Counted from the stretch's first letter, positions 28,754 to 38,461 are shown. The stretch: 64,000 nucleotides of DNA from Gammaproteobacteria bacterium (GCA_029289235.1 JARFTZ010000062.1:1-64000); one strand, 5' to 3'. Translations and numbers: made by a program. The notes: a model not told the origin generated them from the letters alone.

Positions 28754-29752
28754 ATGAGACAAAATACTATGAGCCGCCGGGGATGGGGGGCGTTTGCCCT
28801 CGGGTTGGCAATGACCGGCCTGTTTTCCTCTGCGGAAGCGAAGGATCTGGCGTTGGCAGAGATTCATCCGCCCGGTCACATCATCGTCAAGGCGGAGGAG
28901 CTTTTCGCCAGCCGACTGGCCGAACTGACCCGCGGTGAACTCGCTGTGAACATCAAACATAGCGCCCAACTCGGCAACGAAGAAAAGTCCTGGGAGAGCG
29001 TGCGCAACGGCTCGGTCGACGTGGTCCGGATCAATCTCGGCGGGATGGTCAAGGACATTCAGTCGGCACGGTTGCTGAGCTTGCCGTATCTGTTCCGCTC
29101 GCGCGAGCACATGTGGCGCGTGCTCGGCGGCGATTTCGGGAAGCGTGTCAAGGCGGAGGTCGAGAAAACCGGCGCTGTCGTGCTCGCCTATTACGACAGC
29201 GGCGCCCGGTCGTTCTACACGACGCATAAGCCGATTCAGAAACGCTCGGATTTCAACGGCTTGCGCATCCGGGTGCAGGACTCGCCGGTGTACAAGGATC
29301 TGATTTCCGAGCTGGGCGGAACACCCGTGGTCGTTTCGTACGAAAAGGTCAACGAGGCGTTCAGCAAGGGCGAGATCGACGGCGCCGAGAACAACCTTCC
29401 CTCCTACGTCTCCAGCGGGCATCACCAGTATGCCCGCTACTACAGCATGGACGAGCACTCGTCGGTGCCGGAAATCCTCCTGATGTCCAAGAAGTCCTGG
29501 GACACGCTGACAGCGGAGCAGCAGAAGGCGGTGACGACCGCGGCCGCGGAGTCGTCCGCCTACATGAAAAAATTGTGGGCGGAATCGGAAGCCCAGGCGC
29601 TGGCGAAAGCCCGCAAGGAGGGCGCGGTGATTCTGGAAAAGCATCAGGTCTACTTGAGCGGCATAGAAACGTACGCGGTCAAGGTCTACTCGAAATACGT
29701 GACGAACTCCGAGGATCTGGGGGTCATCCTCGACATCTTGCGTTCCGAATAG
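28754..29752 (+). CDS. TRAP transporter substrate-binding protein (DctP family)
   Basis: 332 residues. Signal peptide (about 1-29, ends AEA) then a DctP-type binding protein, with SVDVVRINLGG, the arginine-bearing FNGLRIRVQDSPVY and GEIDGAENNLPSY. It would bind an organic acid in the periplasm. No DctQ or DctM membrane genes follow; instead two 2-dehydropantoate reductase genes do, so it is an orphan or works with a distant permease. Ligand unknown. Confidence 0.88.
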   Translation: MRQNTMSRRGWGAFALGLAMTGLFSSAEAKDLALAEIHPPGHIIVKAEELFASRLAELTRGELAVNIKHSAQLGNEEKSWESVRNGSVDVVRINLGGMVKDIQSARLLSLPYLFRSREHMWRVLGGDFGKRVKAEVEKTGAVVLAYYDSGARSFYTTHKPIQKRSDFNGLRIRVQDSPVYKDLISELGGTPVVVSYEKVNEAFSKGEIDGAENNLPSYVSSGHHQYARYYSMDEHSSVPEILLMSKKSWDTLTAEQQKAVTTAAAESSAYMKKLWAESEAQALAKARKEGAVILEKHQVYLSGIETYAVKVYSKYVTNSEDLGVILDILRSE

Positions 29753-29778
29753 CCGGTCAACGACGGCAAGGAGGCGAC

Positions 29779-30699
29779 ATGCGTTTATTGGTATTGGGGG
29801 CGGGAGGAATCGGCGGCTATTTCGGCGCGCGGATCCACGCGGCGGGGGGCGACGTCACCTTCCTCGTGCGTCCGGCACGAGCGGCCGCTTTGCGCGAGAA
29901 CGGCCTGAAGGTGTTCAGCCCGCACGGGGATCTGCATATCGTTCCGAAGGTGCTGACCCGTGACGAACTGCGCGAACCCTTCGACGCGTTGATCCTCTCC
30001 TGCAAGGCCTACGACCTCGATGCGGCGATGGACGACATCGCCCAGGCCGTCGGGCCGCTGACCTTGTTGCTGCCGCTGCTCAACGGTGTCTCGCACATCG
30101 ACCGCCTCGCGGCCCGCTACGGACGCGAGCGCGTCCTTGGCGGCGTCGCGCAGGCAGCGCTGCTGGTGACGCCGGAGGGCGACATCCGCCATTTCAACAC
30201 CACGCACCGGTTGATCACCGGCGCGTTTGGCGAAACGCCGGACGGTCTGCCTGAATTGGCCCGCCTGATCGCGGCTTCGGGCGTCGATTTCATCCTCGCC
30301 GACGACATCGAGCAGGCAATGTGGAACAAGTTCGTCTTCTGGTCGGCGCTGGCGGGGGCAACCTGTACCTTGCGCGCGAACATCGGGATCATCCTGCAGA
30401 CCCTTGGCGGCGAAGAGTTCGTCACCGGCCTGATTGCCGAATGCGCCCGCGTCGCCGAACGGGCCGGGCACGCGCTGACGGTCCCGCAGCTGTCCACCTG
30501 CCGGGAGTTGTTGACCGAAAGCGGTTCCGTTCTCGAAGCATCGATGTTGCGAGACATCGAGCGCGGCAACCGGACCGAGGCGGAATTCACGCTTGGCGAC
30601 CTGGTCGAGCGTGCCCGGGCGTATGACATCAACGCCCATTGCCTGCGCCTCGCCTATACGCACATGCAGGCCTACGAAATTCGCCGCCAATCCCGCTGA
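29779..30699 (+). CDS. panE: 2-dehydropantoate 2-reductase (ApbA/PanE family), copy 1
   Basis: 306 residues. The NADPH-binding LVLGAGGIGGYFGAR is at the N-terminus. The catalytic lysine is in LSCKAYDL and the substrate-binding region includes MWNKFVFW. It would reduce ketopantoate to pantoate for coenzyme A synthesis, but the family includes other 2-keto-acid reductases. The start at 29779 has AAGGAGG upstream. It lies 26 nt after the TRAP binding protein and is followed by a close paralogue. Confidence 0.85.
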   Translation: MRLLVLGAGGIGGYFGARIHAAGGDVTFLVRPARAAALRENGLKVFSPHGDLHIVPKVLTRDELREPFDALILSCKAYDLDAAMDDIAQAVGPLTLLLPLLNGVSHIDRLAARYGRERVLGGVAQAALLVTPEGDIRHFNTTHRLITGAFGETPDGLPELARLIAASGVDFILADDIEQAMWNKFVFWSALAGATCTLRANIGIILQTLGGEEFVTGLIAECARVAERAGHALTVPQLSTCRELLTESGSVLEASMLRDIERGNRTEAEFTLGDLVERARAYDINAHCLRLAYTHMQAYEIRRQSR

Positions 30700-30796
30700 A
30701 GCGTGCCCGGCACGCCAAGGAAGACGGTAAAGTAGCGTCACGACGCCGGTTGCTTCTGCGAGGGGCGCAGCCAGGGCCGGCGGATTTCTCGGGGAG

Positions 30797-31741
30797 ATGA
30801 AGATGCGGGTGCTGGTGCTGGGAGCGGGGGGAATCGGCGGCTATTTCGGGGCCCGAATGCAGGCGGCGGGCGGTGACGTGACCTTTCTCGTGCGACCGGC
30901 ACGCGCCGCGCAACTGCGCGAGAAGGGTTTGCAGGTGTTCAGCCCGCTCGGCGATCTGCAACTTGTCCCGAAAGTCGTCACCCAGGAGGAATTGCACGAG
31001 GCTCGCGAGGTCTACGACGTCATCGTGCTGACCTGCAAGGCCTTCGACCTGCCCTCGGCGATGGAGGCGATCGCGCCGGCCGTCGGCGAACAGACGGTGA
31101 TCGTGCCCCTGCTCAACGGCGTTCGTCATATCGACACGCTGGTCGGGCGCTTCGGCGCAGGCCGTGTGCTGGGCGGCGTGGCCCTGATTTCGGTAACGCT
31201 GGCGCCGAGCGGCGAAGTACGCCACCTCAACCAACTGCATCGCTTCACCATCGGTTCGCTCGGCTGGCGTCCATCGCCGTGGCGGGAGCCGTTCGCCAGG
31301 CTGATGGAGTCCTCCGGCGTCGATTTCGTGCTCTCCGACAACGTCGGCCAGGCGATGTGGGACAAGGTGGTGTTCCTCGCCACGCTGGCCGGAGCGACGT
31401 GCCTGATGCGTGCCAGCGTCGGCGTCATCATGGGCACGCTGGCCGGCGAAGGCTTCATCAACGGGCTGCTCGACGAATGCGCTGCGATCGCCGCCGCGAA
31501 CGGCCGCAAGCTGGCGGATACGCAACTGACGGTATTCCGCAACATGCTGACCGACCGCAATTCGCCGCTGGTCGCCTCGATGCTGCGCGATGTCGAGGCC
31601 GGCAAGCCGACCGAGGCGGATCATATCCTCGGCGACATGGTTGCCTGGGGAGAAAGCAAGCAGGTGGCTACGCCGCTGCTACGCCTCGCCTACTCCCACC
31701 TGCAGGCGTATGAACGCCGCAGGCAGGCCGAGGCGGGCTGA
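30797..31741 (+). CDS. 2-dehydropantoate 2-reductase (ApbA/PanE family), copy 2
   Basis: 314 residues, colinear with copy 1 across its length. It shares the N-terminal GAGGIGGYFGAR and the following TFLVRPARAA, and has LTCKAFDL for the lysine motif and MWDKVVFLATLAGATC. It is a tandem duplicate that has diverged most in the C-terminal half. Which copy is the true PanE cannot be decided. It converges on ahpF with a 6-nt gap. Confidence 0.84.
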   Translation: MKMRVLVLGAGGIGGYFGARMQAAGGDVTFLVRPARAAQLREKGLQVFSPLGDLQLVPKVVTQEELHEAREVYDVIVLTCKAFDLPSAMEAIAPAVGEQTVIVPLLNGVRHIDTLVGRFGAGRVLGGVALISVTLAPSGEVRHLNQLHRFTIGSLGWRPSPWREPFARLMESSGVDFVLSDNVGQAMWDKVVFLATLAGATCLMRASVGVIMGTLAGEGFINGLLDECAAIAAANGRKLADTQLTVFRNMLTDRNSPLVASMLRDVEAGKPTEADHILGDMVAWGESKQVATPLLRLAYSHLQAYERRRQAEAG

Positions 31742-31747
31742 TTCCCG

Positions 31748-33307
31748 CTACTCGGGGACCGAGGAACGAATCAGGTAATCAAAGGCCGAGAGCGAGGCCT
31801 TGGCCCCCTCGCCCATGGCGATGATGATCTGCTTGTACGGCACCGTCGTGCAGTCACCGGCGGCGAATACTCCAGGCATCGAGGTCTGGCCGCGACTGTC
31901 GACCTCGATCTCGCCGCGCGGCGAGAGGTTGAGCGTCCCCTTCAGCCAGTCGGTGTTCGGCAACAGGCCGATCTGCACGAAGATGCCTTCGAGTTCGATC
32001 GTGTGCTTCTCGCCGCTCGCGCGGTCCTTGTAGACCAGGCCGTTCACCTTCTCCCCGTCGCCGGTCACCTCGGTCGTTTGCGCCTGGGTGATGATCGTGA
32101 CGTTGGGCAGGCTGCGCAGCTTGCTCTGCAGTACCGCGTCGGCACGCAGCGCCGGATCGAATTCGAGCAGCGTGACATGGGCGACGATGCCGGCCAGGTC
32201 GATGGCCGCCTCGACTCCCGAGTTGCCGCCGCCGATCACCGCCACGCGCTTGCCCTTGAACAGCGGGCCGTCGCAGTGCGGGCAGTAGGCCACGCCGCGG
32301 GCCTTGTATTCCTGCTCGCCGGGCACGTTCATGTTGCGCCAGCGCGCGCCGGTGGACAGGATCACCGTCTTGCTCTTCAGCGTCGCGCCGCTGGCCAGGC
32401 GCACTTCGGTCAGGCCGTCGGGGCAGCTTGAGAGCGCCTCGGCGCGCTGCAGGTTCATGATGTCGACTTCATAGTCGCGCACGTGCTGTTCGAGTCCGGC
32501 GGCCAGCTTCGGCCCGTCGGTTTCCTTGACCGAGATGAAGTTCTCGATCGCCAGCGTGTCGAGCACCTGGCCGCCGAAACGCTCGGCAACCACGCCGGTA
32601 CGCACACCCTTGCGCGCCGCGTAGATGGCTGCCGCGGCGCCGGCTGGGCCACCGCCGACGACGAGCACGTCGAACGCTGCCTTGGCCGCGATCTTTTCGG
32701 CTTCGCGCGCGGCGGCGCCGGTATCGATCCTGGCGATGATTTCTTCGAGCGTCATCCGCCCCTGGCCGAACGGCTCGCCGTTCAGATAGATGGTCGGAAC
32801 GGCCATGATTTGGCGTTCCTCGACTTCCTTCTGGAACACCGCGCCATCGATCATCGTGCTGCTGATGCCGGGGTTGAGTACGGCCATCAGGTTGAGCGCC
32901 TGGATCACATCCGGGCAGTTGTGGCACGACAGTGAAATGAAGGTCTCGAAGCGGAACGAACCGGAAATCGCGCGGATCTGCTCGATCGTTGCCGCCTCGA
33001 CCTTCGGCGGGTGGCCGCCGGTCTGCAACAGGGCGAGAACCAGCGAGGTGAATTCATGGCCCAGCGGAATGCCGGCGAAACGGATCCGGGCGGACTCACC
33101 CGGGCGGCCGACGGTGAACGATGGGCGACGGGCGTCGTGGCCGTCCAGACGGATCGCGACCTTGTCCGACAGTTGGTCGATGTCTTCCAGAAGGGCGTGA
33201 AGTTCCTGCGATTTGGTGCTGTCGTCGAGCGAGGCGACGAGTTCGATCGGCTGCTGCAGGCGCTCCAGATACGCTTTGAGCTGACCCTTGATGGCGGCGT
33301 CGAGCAT
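31748..33307 (-). CDS. ahpF: Alkyl hydroperoxide reductase subunit F
   Basis: 519 residues. The N-terminal thioredoxin-like domains contain SCHNCPD. A pyridine-nucleotide disulphide reductase core follows, with [17 protein letters not shown] for FAD, YCPHCDG as redox-active cysteines, and [10 protein letters not shown] for NADH. It reduces AhpC with NADH. The ATG at 33307 has GGGAGA upstream. It lies 99 nt after ahpC on the same strand. Confidence 0.95.
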   Translation of the reverse strand: MLDAAIKGQLKAYLERLQQPIELVASLDDSTKSQELHALLEDIDQLSDKVAIRLDGHDARRPSFTVGRPGESARIRFAGIPLGHEFTSLVLALLQTGGHPPKVEAATIEQIRAISGSFRFETFISLSCHNCPDVIQALNLMAVLNPGISSTMIDGAVFQKEVEERQIMAVPTIYLNGEPFGQGRMTLEEIIARIDTGAAAREAEKIAAKAAFDVLVVGGGPAGAAAAIYAARKGVRTGVVAERFGGQVLDTLAIENFISVKETDGPKLAAGLEQHVRDYEVDIMNLQRAEALSSCPDGLTEVRLASGATLKSKTVILSTGARWRNMNVPGEQEYKARGVAYCPHCDGPLFKGKRVAVIGGGNSGVEAAIDLAGIVAHVTLLEFDPALRADAVLQSKLRSLPNVTIITQAQTTEVTGDGEKVNGLVYKDRASGEKHTIELEGIFVQIGLLPNTDWLKGTLNLSPRGEIEVDSRGQTSMPGVFAAGDCTTVPYKQIIIAMGEGAKASLSAFDYLIRSSVPE

Positions 33308-33406
33308 TCTTTTTCTCCCTATGAAGCGGATTGGCAATGAACAAACGATGAAACGGGCGGTACGTCCGGGCCCCGGCTTGCGCCGGGGCGACGGTCAGCG
33401 AGAGAC

Positions 33407-33973
33407 TCAGATCTTGCCGACGAGGTCCAGCGACGGGGCGAGCGTCGCTTCGCCTTCCTTCCACTTGGCCGGGCAGACTTCGCCCGGGTGCGAAGCGACG
33501 TACTGCGCGGCCTTGACCTTGCGCAACAGTTCGGAGGCGTCACGGCCGATGCCGCCGGCGTTGATTTCGATGATCTGGATCTTGCCCTGCGGATCGATCA
33601 CGAAGGTGCCGCGCTCGGCGAGGCCGGCTTCCTCGATCATCACGCCGAAGTTGCGGCTGATCACGCCGGTCGGGTCGCCGACCATCACGTACTGGATCTT
33701 TTTGATCGTATCCGACGCGTCGTGCCAGGCCTTGTGGGTGAAGTGGGTGTCGGTGGAGACGCTGTAGATCTCGACGCCCAGCTTCTTGAATTCATCGTAG
33801 TTGTCGGCGAGATCGCCCAGTTCGGTCGGGCAGACGAAGGTGAAGTCGGCCGGATAGAAGAACACCACCGACCACTTGCCGCGCAGATCGGCGTCGGAGA
33901 CGGCGACGAACTTGCCGTTGTGGTAGGCGGTGGCGTTGAACGGAAGGACTTCGGTATTGATCAGCGATTTCAT
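33407..33973 (-). CDS. ahpC: Alkyl hydroperoxide reductase subunit C (peroxiredoxin)
   Basis: 188 residues, typical 2-Cys peroxiredoxin. The peroxidatic cysteine is in [10 protein letters not shown] and the resolving cysteine in [10 protein letters not shown]. It reduces hydrogen peroxide and organic hydroperoxides, recharged by AhpF. The start at 33973 has a strong AAGGAG site. A possible OxyR half-palindrome lies about 100 bp upstream. Confidence 0.97.
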   Translation of the reverse strand: MKSLINTEVLPFNATAYHNGKFVAVSDADLRGKWSVVFFYPADFTFVCPTELGDLADNYDEFKKLGVEIYSVSTDTHFTHKAWHDASDTIKKIQYVMVGDPTGVISRNFGVMIEEAGLAERGTFVIDPQGKIQIIEINAGGIGRDASELLRKVKAAQYVASHPGEVCPAKWKEGEATLAPSLDLVGKI

Positions 33974-34068
33974 TGTTTTATCTCCTTGGGTGGGTTGTCT
34001 ATCGAAGCGACGGATGAATGGTAGAAGGTCCGAAGCCATTTTTGAAATTGATTGTATAAATACTTTCA

Positions 34069-34083
34069 ATAGCCACAGACTAT
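34069..34083 (-). promoter_or_regulatory. Possible OxyR-type site upstream of ahpC
   Basis: ATAG-N7-CTAT (34069-34083) matches the outer bases of one OxyR half-site. On the minus strand it is followed at once by TTGAAAG and then TACAAT, so it would overlap the -35 of an ahpC promoter, the usual OxyR activation position. A second half-site with proper spacing is not convincing. Confidence 0.35.
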
Positions 34084-34257
34084 GAACCCCTCGAGAGAAC
34101 AAAGGGGCTGCCGGGTTGGTCGCGGAACGGTCGATTTGGTTCCCGGACCAGCCTTTGCGCAAACCATTCGGCCGCCAGCCGGTCTTAGCGATGAACCACA
34201 AGTACGGCTCATGTACAATACGGCCCTTTTTTAATCAACGACTTCCGAGGTTTTTGA

Positions 34258-35877
34258 GTGCTCGTCGCCGCCAACATCACCATGCAGTTCGGGGCCAAGC
34301 CCCTGTTCGAGAACGTCTCCGTCAAGTTCGGCGAGGGTTACCGCTACGGTCTGATCGGCGCCAACGGCTGCGGCAAGTCGACCTTCATGAAGATCGTCGC
34401 CGGCGAACTGGAGCCGAGCGCCGGCAACATTTCCAAGGACGCGCACGAGCGCATGGCCTACCTGCGCCAGGACCAGTTCGCCTTTGAAGACCAGCGCGTC
34501 ATCGACGTCGTGATGATGGGCCACCAGGAGATGTGGGCGTGCATGCGGGAAAAGGACGCGATCTACGCCAACCCGGAAGCGACCGAGGAAGACTACCTGC
34601 ACGCCGCCGAACTCGAACACAAGTTCGGCGAATACGACGGCTACACCGCCGAGGCGCGTGCCGGCGAACTGCTGCTCGGCGTCGGCATCCCCTCGGACAA
34701 GCACTTCGGGCCGATGAGCGAGGTCGCGCCGGGCTGGAAACTGCGCGTACTGCTGGCGCAGGCGCTGTTCGCCAACCCCGACATCCTGCTGCTCGACGAA
34801 CCGACCAACAACCTAGACATCGCGACGATCCGCTGGCTGGAGAACGTGCTCAACGACCGCAACAGCACGATGATCATCATCAGCCACGACCGCCACTTCC
34901 TGAACCAGGTGTGCACGCACATGGCCGACCTCGACTACGGCAAGATCACCGTGTACCCGGGTAACTACGACGACTTCATGGAAGCCTCGTCGATGGCGCG
35001 GCAGCAGCAGAAGAACGCCAACGAGCGCGCCAAGGAGCGCATCGCGGAACTGCAGGAATTCGTCCGCCGCTTCTCGGCCAACAAATCCAAGGCCAAGCAG
35101 GCCACCAGCCGGATGAAGCTGATCGACAAGCTGAAGCCCGAGGACATCAAGCCGTCGTCGCGGCAGTATCCGTGGATCCGCTTCGAATACGACGAGAAGG
35201 AAAAGCTGCACCGCCAGGCCTTCGAGATCGAGAACCTTTCGTTCGGCTACGACGGCGGTCCAAAGCTCTTCAACAATTTCGACCTGTCGCTGAATGCCGG
35301 GGACCGCCTGGCCGTGATCGGCGAGAACGGTGTCGGCAAATCGACGCTCCTCAAGCTGCTGGTCGGCGACCTCACGCCGCAGCATGGCGAAATCCGCTGG
35401 ACGGAGAAGGCGCGCTTCGGCTACTACGCGCAGGACCATGCCGAAGACTTCAAGAGCGACACGCCGCTCACCGAATGGGTCGCCGAATTCGCCCGCGCGA
35501 ACGCCGCCGAGGGCGAGGATCTCGAAACGCTGATTCGCGGCACCCTCGGCCGCCTGCTGTTCTCCGGCGACGAGGTCAGGAAACCGGTCAACGTCATCTC
35601 CGGCGGCGAGCAGGGACGCATGATCTTCGGCAAGCTGATGCTGATGAAGCCCAACGTGCTGATCATGGACGAACCGACCAACCACCTTGACATGGAGTCG
35701 ATCGAATCGCTGAACACCGCGCTGGAAAAATTCAAGGGCACCCTGGTCTTCGTCTCGCACGACCGCGAGTTCGTTTCCTCGCTGGCCACGCGCATCCTGG
35801 AAATCCGCACCGACGGGACGATCGTCAACTACCTTGGCACCTACGAGGAATACCTCGCCAGCCAGGGCATCGAATAA
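34258..35877 (+). CDS. ybiT: ABC-F family ATPase YbiT
   Basis: 539 residues with two ATP-binding cassettes. Walker A motifs are GANGCGKST and GENGVGKST, and both cassettes have the DEPTN(N/H)LD Walker B. Residues in the linker and both domains follow E. coli YbiT almost throughout (for example [20 protein letters not shown]). ABC-F proteins bind the ribosomal E site and relieve stalled translation; YbiT's own substrate is not settled. GTG start at 34258. Divergent from ahpC over a 284-bp gap that also contains an imperfect hairpin (34114-34153). Confidence 0.93.
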   Translation: MLVAANITMQFGAKPLFENVSVKFGEGYRYGLIGANGCGKSTFMKIVAGELEPSAGNISKDAHERMAYLRQDQFAFEDQRVIDVVMMGHQEMWACMREKDAIYANPEATEEDYLHAAELEHKFGEYDGYTAEARAGELLLGVGIPSDKHFGPMSEVAPGWKLRVLLAQALFANPDILLLDEPTNNLDIATIRWLENVLNDRNSTMIIISHDRHFLNQVCTHMADLDYGKITVYPGNYDDFMEASSMARQQQKNANERAKERIAELQEFVRRFSANKSKAKQATSRMKLIDKLKPEDIKPSSRQYPWIRFEYDEKEKLHRQAFEIENLSFGYDGGPKLFNNFDLSLNAGDRLAVIGENGVGKSTLLKLLVGDLTPQHGEIRWTEKARFGYYAQDHAEDFKSDTPLTEWVAEFARANAAEGEDLETLIRGTLGRLLFSGDEVRKPVNVISGGEQGRMIFGKLMLMKPNVLIMDEPTNHLDMESIESLNTALEKFKGTLVFVSHDREFVSSLATRILEIRTDGTIVNYLGTYEEYLASQGIE

Positions 35878-35899
35878 CCGCGCTGCACCCCTGACCGCG

Positions 35900-36460
35900 A
35901 TGCTGCGCCGGTTGTCCTCGCTGATCCTGCGCAGTATCGGCTGGCAGCCTGTCCTCGCGCCGCCGCCTTCGCCGAGAACGGTGGTGCTGGTCTATCCGCA
36001 CACGTCGAACTGGGACTTCCCGCTGGGCATGCTGTTCCGCTCCTGGTGCGGCATCCGCTTCCACTGGGCGGGAAAAGACTCGCTGTTCCGCGGCCCGTTT
36101 GGCTGGCTGTTCGTCCGGCTGGGCGGCATCCCGATCAACCGTCGCGAACCGAACGGAACGATCGCCCGGCTGGCGGACGCCTTTGCGCGGCAAGAAACGA
36201 TCCACCTGTGCATCGCGCCCGAAGGCACGCGCGCCCGCGTCGAGCACTGGAAAAGTGGTTTCTACCACCTGGCCCGCAACGTCGGCGTCCCGGTCGGACT
36301 GGGCTTCATCGACTATCGCAGGAAGTGCATCGGCGTCGAGTGCTGGATCGAACTGACCGGCGACAAGGCGCAGGATATGGCGCGCATCCGCGCCTACTAC
36401 GCGGGTATCTCTGCGCTACGCGCGGAAAATGCCAGTCCGGTTCGGCTGAAGGAGCCGTGA
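35900..36460 (+). CDS. PlsC-like lysophospholipid acyltransferase family protein
   Basis: 186 residues. The acyltransferase motif HTSNWDFPLG (HX4D) is near residue 35. GGIPINRRE and APEGTRARVEHWKSGFYHLA are the substrate-binding blocks of the glycerol-phosphate acyltransferase fold. It probably acylates a lysolipid at the inner membrane, but it is shorter than PlsC and may have another acceptor. It begins 22 nt after ybiT, probably co-transcribed. Confidence 0.85.
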   Translation: MLRRLSSLILRSIGWQPVLAPPPSPRTVVLVYPHTSNWDFPLGMLFRSWCGIRFHWAGKDSLFRGPFGWLFVRLGGIPINRREPNGTIARLADAFARQETIHLCIAPEGTRARVEHWKSGFYHLARNVGVPVGLGFIDYRRKCIGVECWIELTGDKAQDMARIRAYYAGISALRAENASPVRLKEP

Positions 36461-36461
36461 G

Positions 36462-37067
36462 CTATTTGCCCGGCTCCCTGGCCGCGGCTTTGGCTTCCGC
36501 CTTGGCGCGTTCCCTGGCTTTCTTTTCGATCTGTTCAGCGTGCTTCCTTGCGCGCTTCTCCTGTTGCGCCTGGCGCTTTGCCTGCTCCTCGGCCAGCTTC
36601 TTGCGGTTTTCCTCCGCCTTGCGTTCCCTGTCGGCCTGTTTTTGCGCGCGCTCGGCGGCCTTGGCCGCTTCCTCCTCGCGGTAACGTTCAGCGCGCTCCC
36701 CTTGCTCGGCCTCGCGCGCCGGTCGCTCGGCCTCACGTTGCGCCTTTTCGGCCTCGACCTCGTTGCGGTGCGCCTCGCGCTGGAAGTCGCGCGCCGGCGC
36801 GTCGAGCTGGCGGGCGTCGATGATCGCTTGCGTATAACGCCTCTTGGCATCAACCAGGCAGTCGTTGACCAGAATCTTCTGATAACAGGCGGCTTGCTCC
36901 GTGGCGTAACGCTTTTCGGCATCGTTACGCATTGTCTCGGCGAGTTTTCGCTGCGCTTCCGCCTGCTCCAGCGTCTGCGGCACAGGGGCCGCTTTCGTTT
37001 CAGCGGATTGCCCCCAAGCGGGCGAAATGGTCAGCAATGAAAGCAGAGCAATAGTTCGGCGCAGCAT
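36462..37067 (-). CDS. Secreted Lys/Glu-rich coiled-coil protein of unknown function
   Basis: 201 residues. A signal peptide (1-19, ending AWG) is followed by CYQKILVNDCLVDAKRRY with two cysteines. From about residue 100 to the end almost every residue is Glu, Lys, Arg, Ala or Gln, a long predicted coiled coil. The start at 37067 has a good AAGGAG site. Convergent with the acyltransferase gene. It resembles in layout the two DUF4124-type proteins elsewhere in this window, but I see no clear homology to a known function. Confidence 0.75.
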   Translation of the reverse strand: MLRRTIALLSLLTISPAWGQSAETKAAPVPQTLEQAEAQRKLAETMRNDAEKRYATEQAACYQKILVNDCLVDAKRRYTQAIIDARQLDAPARDFQREAHRNEVEAEKAQREAERPAREAEQGERAERYREEEAAKAAERAQKQADRERKAEENRKKLAEEQAKRQAQQEKRARKHAEQIEKKARERAKAEAKAAAREPGK

Positions 37068-37146
37068 GAGCAGGTCTCCTTCGGGACGCTAATCTATCAG
37101 AATTCCAGGAGGTGTTCGTTGCGCGCCGGCCTGCTTCGCAGCTGGA

Positions 37147-37184
37147 CTTTCGTGCCTTTCGGGTTAGGCTGAACAGCACGAAAG
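37147..37184. repeat. 9-bp inverted repeat upstream of tRNA-Gln
   Basis: ctttcgtgc (37147-37155) and gcacgaaag (37176-37184) are exact reverse complements with 20 bp between. It lies in the 186-bp gap between the coiled-coil gene and the tRNA-Gln promoter, which otherwise holds nothing I can name. Confidence 0.5.
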
Positions 37185-37253
37185 AAACGTCGCGGATCGC
37201 CAGGTCAGACGACACCAATGCGTAGACCGCTTGCGCCAACGAAACAGTCCTGT

Positions 37254-37281
37254 TTGTATTTGAAAAAAAAACCTGTATAAT
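37254..37281 (+). promoter_or_regulatory. Promoter of tRNA-Gln (and perhaps prs)
   Basis: -35 TTGTAT (37254-37259), 16-bp spacer with an A-tract, and a consensus -10 TATAAT (37276-37281), about 40 bp before the tRNA 5' end. Confidence 0.7.
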
Positions 37282-37320
37282 CCGCGCCTCGCTCGTTTGA
37301 TGCCTCAGACGAGCAATTGC

Positions 37321-37397
37321 TGGGGAGTCGCCAAGTTGGTCAAGGCACCGGATTTTGATTCCGGCATTCGAAGGTTCGAATCCTTCTTCCCCAGCCA
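37321..37397 (+). tRNA. tRNA-Gln(TTG)
   Basis: Full cloverleaf with an encoded CCA end. The acceptor stem is TGGGGAG with CTTCCCCA, the anticodon loop TTTTGAT gives TTG, and the T-loop is GGTTCGAATCC. It stands directly ahead of prs, a common betaproteobacterial arrangement. It fits with gatCAB in this genome, which may make Gln-tRNA(Gln) by amidation. Confidence 0.96.
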
Positions 37398-37413
37398 TCC
37401 GGTTTCTTCCAGT

Positions 37414-37437
37414 CGGGCAGGTAACCTTACCTGCCCG
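37414..37437 (+). terminator. Strong hairpin between tRNA-Gln and prs
   Basis: cgggcaggtaa (37414-37424) and ttacctgcccg (37427-37437) form an 11-bp perfect stem, followed by a weak T-rich tract (tattgctttc). It may be a partial terminator or a processing signal releasing the tRNA from a tRNA-prs transcript. Confidence 0.55.
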
Positions 37438-37471
37438 TATTGCTTTCAAGCAGCGCCCCGGGATTTTTGCT

Positions 37472-38422
37472 ATGGCCTACGATAGCCTGATGGTCTTCAC
37501 CGGCAATGCCAATCCGAAATTGGCCGCCGATGTCGTCAGACGACTTAATATCTCACTCGGCCGAGCCAAGGTGGGTCGTTTCTCCGACGGCGAGATTTCC
37601 GTCGAAATCCAGGAGCATGTGCGCGGGCAGGACGTCTTCATCCTGCAATCGACCTGCGCGCCGACCAACGAAAACCTGATGGAGCTGCTGATCATGGTCG
37701 ACGCGCTGAAGCGCGCCTCGGCCGGACGGATCACCGCCGCCATCCCCTATTTCGGCTACTCCCGGCAGGATCGTCGCGTTCGATCGGCACGCGTGCCGAT
37801 CGCCGCCAAGCTGGTGGCCGACCTTCTGGCCGCCGCGGGCGTGCAGCGGGTGCTGACCATGGACCTGCACGCCGAACAGATCCAGGGATTCTTCAACATC
37901 CCGGTCGACAACATTTATTCGCTGCCGATCATGCTGGCCGATGTCTGGAAGCAGGATTTCGACGGCCTGATGGTCGTCTCGCCCGACGTCGGAGGCGTCG
38001 TGCGCGCGCGAGCACTGGCCAAGCGCCTCGAGTGCGACCTGGCGATCATCGACAAACGCCGCCCGAAGGCCAACGTTTCCGAGGTGATGAACATCATCGG
38101 CGACGTCGCCGGGCGCACCTGCGTGCTGATGGACGACATGGTCGACACCGCCGGCACCTTGTGCAAGGCCGCGGCCGCGCTCAAGGAGCACGGCGCGAAA
38201 AAGGTGCTGGCCTATTGCGTGCATCCGGTGCTCTCCGGGGCGGCAGTCAGTCGCATCAACGATTCGGCGATCGACGAACTGGTGGTGACCGATACCATCC
38301 CGCTGTCCGAAGACGCCCAGAAATGCTCACGCATCCGCCAACTTTCGGTGGCCGATGTGCTGGCCGAGACGATCCGCCGCATCAGCAACGAGGATTCGGT
38401 GTCGTCACTGTTCATCGAATAG
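37472..38422 (+). CDS. prs: Ribose-phosphate pyrophosphokinase
   Basis: 316 residues, usual PrsA length. Makes PRPP from ribose 5-phosphate and ATP, feeding pyrE in this window among others. Motifs: [20 protein letters not shown] (flexible loop), the [11 protein letters not shown] region, and the PRPP-binding [13 protein letters not shown]. The start at 37472 is the family start; the frame continues upstream through the tRNA without meaning. Confidence 0.97.
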   Translation: MAYDSLMVFTGNANPKLAADVVRRLNISLGRAKVGRFSDGEISVEIQEHVRGQDVFILQSTCAPTNENLMELLIMVDALKRASAGRITAAIPYFGYSRQDRRVRSARVPIAAKLVADLLAAAGVQRVLTMDLHAEQIQGFFNIPVDNIYSLPIMLADVWKQDFDGLMVVSPDVGGVVRARALAKRLECDLAIIDKRRPKANVSEVMNIIGDVAGRTCVLMDDMVDTAGTLCKAAAALKEHGAKKVLAYCVHPVLSGAAVSRINDSAIDELVVTDTIPLSEDAQKCSRIRQLSVADVLAETIRRISNEDSVSSLFIE

Positions 38423-38434
38423 TTTTTCCCCATA

Positions 38435-38461
38435 CCCTGCCTGGTCGCGGGCGGGGTTTTA
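38435..38461 (+). terminator. Weak hairpin after prs
   Basis: ccctgcc (38435-38441) pairs with ggcgggg (38450-38456), including one G-T pair, followed by tttta. Probably an attenuator within a prs-rplY transcript. Confidence 0.35.

Noticed and set aside
33974-34201. N-terminal extension of ahpC
   Set aside because: Peroxiredoxin homology and the strong ribosome-binding site both fix the start at 33973; the extension covers the promoter region.
37000-37449. Minus-strand frame over tRNA-Gln
   Set aside because: Its [16 protein letters not shown] peptide is the known artefact of reading a tRNA gene in reverse.
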